The notes beneath the pieces are model-generated. The model saw nothing but the letters and a program-made list of their open reading frames with translations, did no database searches and was not told the DNA's origin. DNA of 20,759 nt. Source: CAWUIO01 sp963922455 (GTDB taxonomy: Bacteria; Bacteroidota; Bacteroidia; Cytophagales; Microscillaceae). Each line of letters opens with the position of its first letter. The first letter of the stretch is position 1. Location: contig CAWUIO010000111.1 in the NCBI GenBank assembly GCA_963922455.1, forward strand, positions 1 to 20,759, written 5' to 3'. Made by a program: the position numbers and the translations under genes. Positions 14,983 through 20,759 of this stretch are shown here, in pieces.

Positions 14983-15600
14983 ATGAAAGCCTTTACAAAC
15001 TGCTCTTATATTTTGTTATTAATTTTATTAACCCCTTACCTTGCCTGTACCCAAGAACGTATCCAATATTCTATCCCAGGTCATATTGAACCCTTGAAGC
15101 AACCTGATACCAATCTTTGTTGGATTACCGTGGCAACGATGATGCTATCATGGCGAGATAAAATTAACTATTCGATCGAGGAAATATTAGATAAGTATGA
15201 ACGCATTGTCCCTTTTGATGATTCTGAGAAAAGTTTGCGTTGGTACTATAATAAAAATAAAGGACTTACTCATGCCATCCAAGATAAGTTTTCCGATACT
15301 TTCGGATTAAAGAAAGAACCACCAGCAAGTTCTATGTTAGAACGATATCTAGATCTGCTGATGAAACATGGGCCTTTATGGATTATGACTACTGCAGAAA
15401 GGGGGGTACCTCATGCGAGGCTTTTAATTGCCGTAGACTGGAACGGAAATTATGAAACATCTTCTTGCACTTTCATAGATCCTGAAAAAGGTGAAGTTGT
15501 AAAACAACAAGCTTTGGCCTTCGTGACAGACTTTGAGAGGTATGCTAAAATCCAGTTAGAATATGATGAAGAATTTTATATTCAGATATATCATTTCTGA
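14983..15600 (+). CDS. secreted papain-like cysteine protease, AvrRpt2-like (C70-type)
   Basis: A 205-residue exported protein. The signal is at residues 1-21, and Cys22 after YLA could be lipidated, although the lipobox is imperfect. The mature domain has papain-fold hallmarks: Gln40 (oxyanion hole), Cys46-Trp47 in KQPDTNLCWITVATMMLSW, His144 in GVPHARLLIAV and Asp166 in FIDPEKG. The Q-x5-C-W-x6-MMLSW pattern is that of the AvrRpt2-like papain family, known from the Pseudomonas effector that cuts plant RIN4 and also found widely in bacteria outside pathogenesis. All catalytic residues are present, so it should be active. The substrate is unknown; targets outside or at the cell surface are likely. 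It is the last gene of the AT-rich islet. Confidence 0.82.
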   Translation: MKAFTNCSYILLLILLTPYLACTQERIQYSIPGHIEPLKQPDTNLCWITVATMMLSWRDKINYSIEEILDKYERIVPFDDSEKSLRWYYNKNKGLTHAIQDKFSDTFGLKKEPPASSMLERYLDLLMKHGPLWIMTTAERGVPHARLLIAVDWNGNYETSSCTFIDPEKGEVVKQQALAFVTDFERYAKIQLEYDEEFYIQIYHF

Positions 15601-15619
15601 TACTCTTTCTGTGGTATAT

Positions 15620-15634
15620 AAGAAGATGTAATAC
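15620..15634. repeat. 15-bp direct repeat, right copy
   Basis: AAGAAGATGTAATAC, identical to 13321-13335, lies 19 bases after the protease stop codon. The two copies bracket a segment of about 2.28 kb with all three islet genes. Confidence 0.45.
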
Positions 15635-15766
15635 GTAATCCTTGAGCCACCTATGACATTACTTGTAATTTTCTGATTTTCAACACTTTAAAAAAAATGC
15701 GAATTCAAGATAAATTACCAGTTTGAAATGTCATTGCAAAGACTTGTGTGCCTGCACATACCCCGT

Positions 15767-15892
15767 TAGGGATGGAGCGCCTGTTTGAGCCCGCCGCTGG
15801 CTGCGCGCTGGCCGGCGAGTAGCGAGAGCCCGACCTGCGCTACCACTGCACGTCTAAGTAAGCAAGGTTTGTAATCGCGCGGGGAAGCCCCA
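15767..15892 (+). repeat. intergenic repeat unit E (type II with type I block)
   Basis: It begins TTAGGGATGGAGCGCCTGT, has CCGCCGCTGGCTG like unit D, then GCGAGTAGCGAGAGCCCGACC-like sequence as in the type I units, and GCGCTACCACTGCA close to unit A. It ends GCGCGGGGAAGCCCC. It therefore links the two subtypes into one family. Its 3' end is 7 bases from the response-regulator stop codon, so transcripts of that operon run straight into its terminal G/C stem. Confidence 0.85.
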
Positions 15893-15899
15893 GAAAATC

Positions 15900-16619
15900 T
15901 TACTCTAATAATCGCTTTTGAAGCAAGTCTTTATACACGCGCCCTACCGGAATCTCTTCGTCCATAATCTTTACAAAGCCTCCTTTGTATCGCTGAATAT
16001 GTTGAATATTAACCATATGAGAGCGGTGCACCCGAACTAGGGGGCTGTTTTGAAGTTTTTCTTCCATTTCTTCCATCGTGGCCCAGGTGGTCTCAAATTG
16101 CTTAGAGTGTACGGTGTGTATTTTCTTCAAAGCCCCGTCGGACTCGATACGGCTGATGTCGCGAAAATAGATCTTCTTTAGGTGCATATTGTCTTTGACT
16201 ACCATAAAATCTTCGGCTGGGTCGGGATGGGAGTCTTGGATAGAGTTGAGCATGGCTAGCTCAATGGCCCGGTAGAGTTCTTCCTTGCGATAGGGTTTTA
16301 CTAAATAATTTTGAGGCTTGGCCATTTTGGCACTTTGAAACGTAGCATTGTCTTCGCTGGCGGTAATGTAGATAAAAGGAATAGGGTATTGGTTTCTCAC
16401 TTGCTTGGCAAGCTCGATGCCACTGGTATCCCCAATCTGCCCAGTGAGGTTGATGTCTATCAAGGCAAGGTCAGGCTTGTGGTGCCTGATCAATTCCCAA
16501 GCTTTTCGAGGACTGGAAGGCATGCCCACCACTCGGTAATTCATGCTTTCCAAATCTTTGGACATCTGCAGGGATTGAATGGTGTCGTCTTCAACAATTA
16601 ATATTTTAACTTGATCCAT
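15900..16619 (-). CDS. LytTR-family response regulator
   Basis: A DNA-binding response regulator of 239 residues. The receiver domain (about 4-122) has the acidic pair Asp11/Asp12, phosphoacceptor Asp55 in LIDINL, the ITAS segment with Thr86, and Lys108 in VKPY, all intact. The LytTR domain (about 138-238) includes the FRDISRIES strand and the RVHRSHMVN segment typical of the family, which binds direct repeats in promoters. The gene starts 12 bases after the histidine kinase stop and is the last of a four-gene operon with the kinase, a PorP/SprF-type protein and a CHU_C-type protein. Its cognate kinase is almost certainly its neighbour. Targets cannot be seen. Confidence 0.94.
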   Translation of the reverse strand: MDQVKILIVEDDTIQSLQMSKDLESMNYRVVGMPSSPRKAWELIRHHKPDLALIDINLTGQIGDTSGIELAKQVRNQYPIPFIYITASEDNATFQSAKMAKPQNYLVKPYRKEELYRAIELAMLNSIQDSHPDPAEDFMVVKDNMHLKKIYFRDISRIESDGALKKIHTVHSKQFETTWATMEEMEEKLQNSPLVRVHRSHMVNIQHIQRYKGGFVKIMDEEIPVGRVYKDLLQKRLLE

Positions 16620-16631
16620 AGTGAATACAGC

Positions 16632-18317
16632 TTAGCTTACATACGTAATCCTGGTTTCGTTTTCGTAGAAAAAGATAGACTTGGGGCAAAAATACACGGT
16701 AAACGTACTGCCCGGATGAGCGGTTAACTCCACCCTTCCTTGCATGCGTTCTGCCAATACCCGAGTGAGGCTGAGCCCCAAGGTGTGCGTACTTTCTAAA
16801 TGAATGCCCTCGGGTAGTCCCCTGCCATCATCCCGGACTTGTAACTGAAAGGTATCTTGCTTGGCCTCCTGGATTTCTACTTCAATTGTGCCGCTGGTTC
16901 GGCCTTCAAAAGCGTATTTATAGGCATTGCTCACCAATTCGTGTACAATTAAGCCCAAATCGGTGGCGGTAGAAATGTCTAGTAATACGGGAGCAATATG
17001 GGCAGAACATGTAATCTCCTTATCGGGCGGGCTTAATGTGTTGGAGACAGAGCCGATGAGCTCCTCCAGGTAGTCTTTGAGGTTGACTTGGTCTAAGTTG
17101 TCTGTATTTTGCAGTTTTTTGTGAATCAGGGCCATGGAGTAAATCCGCCCCCGGATGTTTTCTATAATTTGCCCTACGGGCTGGCCACTGGCCATAGATA
17201 GATCGAGGAGGCTACTGGTACGTTGCAAGTGGTTTTTGACCCGATGGTGTATTTCTTCTAAGTAGTTTTTCAGGCGCGCACGCTGATACTCTAAGCGGTC
17301 TTTTTGGGTGGCTAGCTTTTCATTGATGCCCAGGATCTCTTTGCTTTTTTCATCAATGGTCTGGTTACGAGAGATTAATTCTTTTCTACGCTTTCGAAGC
17401 TGGTAGGTCATAAAAACAAATAGCAGCAAAAGAAAAAAGAGCCCAAATAATGCAGCCATAATACTGTAATACAGATATTTATGCACTCGCACAAAATTAG
17501 AATCTTCGGCCAAAAACTCCTGTAAGGCGCGGATTTCTTCCTGGGCTTTTTGCACTAAAACCTGGTACTTGATATCCCTCTCTTGAAACTTTGTTTTTAT
17601 CACGGCCAATTCTTGATCGAGATAGTCTAGAACATTCCGTAGTTCTAGGATCTGACCCGGACTCAGAACCAGCGATTTGTCCAGGGTATTTTGTACTTTA
17701 TCTATACCTTTTATGATTTTGATAAAACTTAGGAGAAAGTCTTGATTTAGGTTTTGAAAGGTATTGAGCAGCTCTCCCAAAGAATAGTTGCTGAAGTGAA
17801 GGCCCGTCAGTAAGGATTCTTTTTCTACCGGTAAGACTTCTCCATTTACGTTCACGGGGATTTTGGTAGAGCTTGAATTAGCTACCTCTACGCTTTCCCT
17901 TACTGTATCTATCCGGGTTTTGGTATCTTTTTCCTTAGGCTCTGGCCCGCGCAACTCGGATGATTTGCCTTGCGAGAAGAAATTAGTGTAATCCAAATCC
18001 AAAAGCGGGGGCATTAGGATGATGGATGTATCTAGATCGGCGTACACAAAACCCGTTGCGGCGTGCGTTTCATCAAACTTGATGACAATCCGGATAGAAT
18101 CCTTAGCGAGCAAAGCTTCGGGGATATCCAATTGAAAAAAGCCCTGCTCATTTGGGCGGGTTCTTGAGTCGGGAGCTGCGTAAGCAAATACATCTACGTG
18201 TACAATAGCTTGTTGGCCTTCTTGGGTAAGTAACTGCCCCAAGACCTGTCGTACCTGACAGTTCCCAGAAGTAGGGATCAAAATAAGTAAGAAACTCGTA
18301 AGCCAAAATATTCGCAT
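16632..18317 (-). CDS. membrane sensor histidine kinase (HisKA_2/HATPase) with periplasmic beta-sandwich sensor
   Basis: I start at ATG 18317; a GTG at 18323 is possible, but ATG begins a clean signal peptide (to about residue 20). In the 561-residue form, residues 22-108 look like a carboxypeptidase-regulatory-type beta sandwich. A periplasmic helical region with coiled-coil character follows (about 165-280). The transmembrane helix is about 284-305, then a cytoplasmic coil. The dimerisation domain has phosphoacceptor His358 in HHRVKNHLQ, the HisKA_2/HWE-like class. The ATPase has the N box HELVSNAYKY (Asn464), DDGRGLP and a LGLSL lid region. It is 12 bases upstream of the LytTR regulator and 9 bases after the PorP/SprF gene. 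The sensor facing the periplasm plus operon context suggests it monitors the envelope or secretion state. Confidence 0.92.
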   Translation of the reverse strand: MRIFWLTSFLLILIPTSGNCQVRQVLGQLLTQEGQQAIVHVDVFAYAAPDSRTRPNEQGFFQLDIPEALLAKDSIRIVIKFDETHAATGFVYADLDTSIILMPPLLDLDYTNFFSQGKSSELRGPEPKEKDTKTRIDTVRESVEVANSSSTKIPVNVNGEVLPVEKESLLTGLHFSNYSLGELLNTFQNLNQDFLLSFIKIIKGIDKVQNTLDKSLVLSPGQILELRNVLDYLDQELAVIKTKFQERDIKYQVLVQKAQEEIRALQEFLAEDSNFVRVHKYLYYSIMAALFGLFFLLLLFVFMTYQLRKRRKELISRNQTIDEKSKEILGINEKLATQKDRLEYQRARLKNYLEEIHHRVKNHLQRTSSLLDLSMASGQPVGQIIENIRGRIYSMALIHKKLQNTDNLDQVNLKDYLEELIGSVSNTLSPPDKEITCSAHIAPVLLDISTATDLGLIVHELVSNAYKYAFEGRTSGTIEVEIQEAKQDTFQLQVRDDGRGLPEGIHLESTHTLGLSLTRVLAERMQGRVELTAHPGSTFTVYFCPKSIFFYENETRITYVS

Positions 18318-18326
18318 AATCACCGC

Positions 18327-19823
18327 TTATTCTTGAATAATTGATTCAATCCGCACCCCCCAGCCCTTCCTTTCCGTCTGAGCAGGGTGATCTAAAACGG
18401 GCTTTTCCGGTTTGTTAAATTGGATCACAATATCATCTTCTCTTAATGAGGTATGCATCATTACATAACCTTTAACTTTTTTGGCTAATTCATAGGCCGA
18501 TGCATCGTTTTCGACTTGGCTAGCCAGGCCCTGGACTTCCCCCACGATCAAAATATTGGTTTTGGGGTAGGTATTGATGAGGTTGAGCAAATGGTCCAAA
18601 CTTTGCCAGTCAAAGTCAGAAAAGTCCGTAGCCTCCGTATAGTAAACCCGTTTAATCGGCGGATCAATCAAGGCCTCGCCTATTCCCAGCAAGCCGTTTT
18701 TGTCGGGGGGAATGTCATCGGTATAAGGATTGCTTGGGGGAGGGCTTACCAGAGGTATTTTTGGCGGAAAGAGCTCGGGTTTTACGAAATAGGCTTCGTA
18801 GGGAATAGGTACAACTGGCTCCAAACGCATATTATCTAAGGGAGGGTTCTTCTTTCTTTTTAATAATATGCCCAGAGTAAATTCCAGACCTCCGTTGCCA
18901 ATCCAAAGGCTAGCTTCTCCTTGAGTGGGCAAATCATAGCTAAAAGACGCATGGTATTGATTAAAACGAAAATCGACAGCCAAGACGACAGTCTGATTGC
19001 TACGATACCAGGAACCTAAGGCCAGCTGGTAGGCATCATTTTTAAAAAAACACGAAAACTGGGAGCCAATTTGCAAGAGGTCATTCCCCCCTCGATGTAG
19101 CCACCGAAAGTCGGGGCGAATGCTCCAAGCCCCTAAGCGAGGCTTGGTAAGGTAATAGCCCCCGATAATATTCCAATCAATCGCGAGGCTGGGGGCATTG
19201 ACACGTTCTCCTTGAAAGGAAATGGCAGGCTGGTTGGCATTGAGGCCAGATATGCCTAAATAAAATTTTTCTCGCTTAAAATGATCAAAAGAGCTAAAAT
19301 ACAGCCCCATCCCTAGGGTGCTGTACACATTACTTGTTTGGGATAGGTTCTCTTCTCCCGTGGCAAAATTAAGGTTGAAGGTTCCCAAATGAGGGTCAAA
19401 CTGATTGGCGGTAATAATATCGTCTCGGATCACACTTTGCATTAGGCCAGCCTGCAAGCCAAAACTCAGGCTGGCCCTTTCAAAAGGTAAGCGGTAGGCC
19501 AATCCCACGATACCTCCATAAGTATTTAAACCCAATACCTGTTGGCTGTGAAAAAAGCTTGTTCCCAGGCTAAGTTGCACCTCTTCATGGCCAGCATACC
19601 GCAAGGGATAATTCAAAGAAGCGGCCGTGCTTAGAAAAAAGTCACTGGGAGAAATTTGGGTAGGCTGCATCCGATAATGTATATTAACCGAAGGCAGGTC
19701 GGCGCTTAGGCGGGCCGGGTTTAGAAACTGGGTGCTGTAATCCGTCTGCGAAAAAACCACATCCTGGGCCTTCCCAGAGAGACTAACAGCCCCGAACCAG
19801 AAATATACGATCCATTTTTTCAT
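18327..19823 (-). CDS. PorP/SprF-family type IX secretion outer-membrane protein with C-terminal OmpA-like extension
   Basis: The signal peptide ends KAQ. The mature N-terminus DVVFSQTDYSTQFLNPARL is the family signature, and the repeated beta hairpins to about residue 322 form the expected barrel. PorP/SprF proteins sit in the outer membrane and help export or attach CHU_C-domain proteins. Usual length is about 300-350 residues; this one has 498. After a Pro-rich linker (about 327-375), residues 393-494 resemble an OmpA-like peptidoglycan-binding domain (ILIVGEVQG, NDASAYELAKKVKGYV, then KPEKPVLDHP and RKGWGVRIE). The usual GHTD and NRR residues are changed, so binding may be lost or altered. 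Its neighbours are a CHU_C-type protein 17 bases upstream and a two-component pair downstream, one operon. Confidence 0.9.
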   Translation of the reverse strand: MKKWIVYFWFGAVSLSGKAQDVVFSQTDYSTQFLNPARLSADLPSVNIHYRMQPTQISPSDFFLSTAASLNYPLRYAGHEEVQLSLGTSFFHSQQVLGLNTYGGIVGLAYRLPFERASLSFGLQAGLMQSVIRDDIITANQFDPHLGTFNLNFATGEENLSQTSNVYSTLGMGLYFSSFDHFKREKFYLGISGLNANQPAISFQGERVNAPSLAIDWNIIGGYYLTKPRLGAWSIRPDFRWLHRGGNDLLQIGSQFSCFFKNDAYQLALGSWYRSNQTVVLAVDFRFNQYHASFSYDLPTQGEASLWIGNGGLEFTLGILLKRKKNPPLDNMRLEPVVPIPYEAYFVKPELFPPKIPLVSPPPSNPYTDDIPPDKNGLLGIGEALIDPPIKRVYYTEATDFSDFDWQSLDHLLNLINTYPKTNILIVGEVQGLASQVENDASAYELAKKVKGYVMMHTSLREDDIVIQFNKPEKPVLDHPAQTERKGWGVRIESIIQE

Positions 19824-19840
19824 CTATCAATTGCGTAAAA

Positions 19841-20497
19841 TTAGCGAATCAGTTTGACGGCTCCCCGCAAGGTATGTCGGCCACAGTGGGCCAGTTCCAA
19901 CTCTACTTGGTAGATATACACCCCAGGAGGAAGATTAGCCCCATTCCAAGCACCTCGCTCAAAAGTAGCTTCCTCTATATCGCGGGTTTGGTACACCATA
20001 AACCCTTCTCGGTTAAAAATCTTCATATCTACGCTCAAAATGTCATCAAACCCTGGGGGCCTTAATACATAAAAGCGATCATTCATCTGGTCTTGGTTGG
20101 GGCTAAAGGCATTGGGGAGGGCCGCCCGTTTATTGACTACCTCCACCTCCAGGCTTGTCCTATCTACCAGATTACTGCCCCGGATAGTATATAACACGAT
20201 AGTTCCCTGAGGCCCTACCCACGTCACGTCGATATGGCTAGTGAAGAAATACACCGTAGTTTTTTCATGGGGTCCGGGACTTACGCTCCACACGTAGTTG
20301 TAATTAGGGTTTACCTCTACCCAGTATTGACTGGTTTCTTGTTCACAGGCAACCGTATTCCCTTGTATCTCGGGCGCGGGCCTTTCTTGAATTTTCGCCT
20401 TCAAGGAATCTTCTATAATTCCCGCCCTGAGCCATCCTATACTCGAGAGCAGGAGGTTCAGCACAAATACACTTAATAAAATATACTTCCTATTCAT
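19841..20497 (-). CDS. gliding-motility-associated C-terminal domain (CHU_C, T9SS-sorted) protein
   Basis: I start at ATG 20497, which begins a good signal peptide (MNRKYILLSVFVLNLLLSSI); the frame is open 50 codons further, but that extension is charged and not signal-like. In the 218-residue form, residues 44-122 resemble a PKD/SprB-type Ig domain (VEVNPNYNYVWSVSPG, VTWVGPQG). Residues 127-218 are the gliding-motility C-terminal domain (type B sorting signal): LPNAFSPNQDQMND, then IFNREGFMVYQ, WNG, LPPGVYIYQVEL and a final GAVKLIR. Such domains direct export by the type IX system and usually pair with a PorP/SprF protein, which is exactly the next gene. The protein is short for the class, which often carries long adhesin repeats. 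Confidence 0.88.
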   Translation of the reverse strand: MNRKYILLSVFVLNLLLSSIGWLRAGIIEDSLKAKIQERPAPEIQGNTVACEQETSQYWVEVNPNYNYVWSVSPGPHEKTTVYFFTSHIDVTWVGPQGTIVLYTIRGSNLVDRTSLEVEVVNKRAALPNAFSPNQDQMNDRFYVLRPPGFDDILSVDMKIFNREGFMVYQTRDIEEATFERGAWNGANLPPGVYIYQVELELAHCGRHTLRGAVKLIR

Positions 20498-20603
20498 GAC
20501 AGGAAATACATCATGGGCTTGCCAGGTTTGGTATGGAGACCTTATCATATAGCTTTCTTGCTTGAATCTGGTTTTAGGTATCGCGAGACGCGGGGGGTAG
20601 GTG

Positions 20604-20633
20604 CAAATTATTGACTTTTGCCCATCAAGACAA
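20604..20633 (-). promoter_or_regulatory. weak candidate promoter for the T9SS/two-component operon
   Basis: On the minus strand, TTG (20633-20631) and TAATTTG (20610-20604) are separated by 20 bases, close to the TTTG/TAnnTTTG consensus but one base short in each box. It lies about 107 bases before the ATG at 20497. Confidence 0.3.
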
Positions 20634-20699
20634 GAAAATCTTACCAAAGCCCAAAGTATCTTATAAACGACCCATTAACTTGCTAATCCCCGAAGCGTA

Positions 20700-20759
20700 T
20701 GGAGGGGCTTCCCCGCGCAAAAAAAAAAGGGAGAGGCGTGTACATTCCTGCCGGCGCGG
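20700..20759 (-). repeat. intergenic repeat unit F (type II, partial at window edge)
   Basis: On the minus strand, TGCGCGGGGAAGCCCC matches the 3' end of unit E (GCGCGGGGAAGCCCC). The part further out, up to GCCGGCAGG, is GC-rich but unlike D and E, and a T10 run lies between. The unit is cut by the window end. Confidence 0.5.

Noticed and set aside
97..15892. Repeat units considered as a CRISPR array
   Set aside because: Copies are kilobases apart, in both orientations and about 60-145 bp long, with no regular spacers or cas genes.
20498..20647. Longer start of the CHU_C-domain protein (ATG 20647)
   Set aside because: The extra 50 residues are charged and Cys/Pro-rich, they would hide the signal peptide, and the stretch holds the candidate promoter.

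Overview
The window looks like a chromosomal segment from a member of the Bacteroidota, most likely near Saprospiria or Cytophagia. The signs are a PorP/SprF-type protein and a gliding-motility C-terminal domain protein (type IX secretion), a LytTR two-component pair, Bacteroidota-type promoters (TTTG, about 20 bases, then TAnnTTTG; the clearest precedes tRNA-Asp), and few Shine-Dalgarno sequences. I cannot name the species.

Layout. Positions 1-1250 hold a possible gene end, an intergenic repeat unit, a small secreted hypothetical and an AhpD-like peroxidase-family gene facing it across a shared hairpin. Positions 1449-5139 hold a coiled-coil hypothetical that meets, stop codon on stop codon, the minus-strand cluster tatA - gatA - LysM lytic transglycosylase. 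A TerB-like gene and a tRNA-Asp(GTC) with its own promoter and terminator follow. A class II Fic protein with a C-terminal winged helix sits below an array of AGGGTAA half-sites, then comes a gene-poor stretch (about 7.3-8.2 kb) with a tiny ORF, a strong terminator and two repeat units. An amidohydrolase gene (8215-9610) is split by a frameshift at an A8 tract. Upstream of it lies a two-gene cluster: a lipoprotein and an 803-residue coiled-coil protein with a beta-rich, barrel-like end.

An AT-rich islet (about 13.34-15.62 kb) carries a coiled-coil membrane protein resembling conflict-system adaptor domains, a small secreted protein and a secreted AvrRpt2-like cysteine protease. A 15-bp direct repeat flanks all three genes, and intergenic repeat units lie outside it. 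The right end is one minus-strand operon: a CHU_C-type secreted protein, a PorP/SprF barrel fused to a degenerate OmpA-like domain, a histidine kinase with a periplasmic beta-sandwich sensor, and a LytTR response regulator. This suggests an outer-membrane secretion or surface module with its own two-component control.

Six GC-rich intergenic units of about 60-145 bp, in two related subtypes and both orientations, punctuate the window. They are the most distinctive non-coding signal. The best candidates for new biology are this repeat family, the protease islet, and the T9SS-like barrel/two-component operon.
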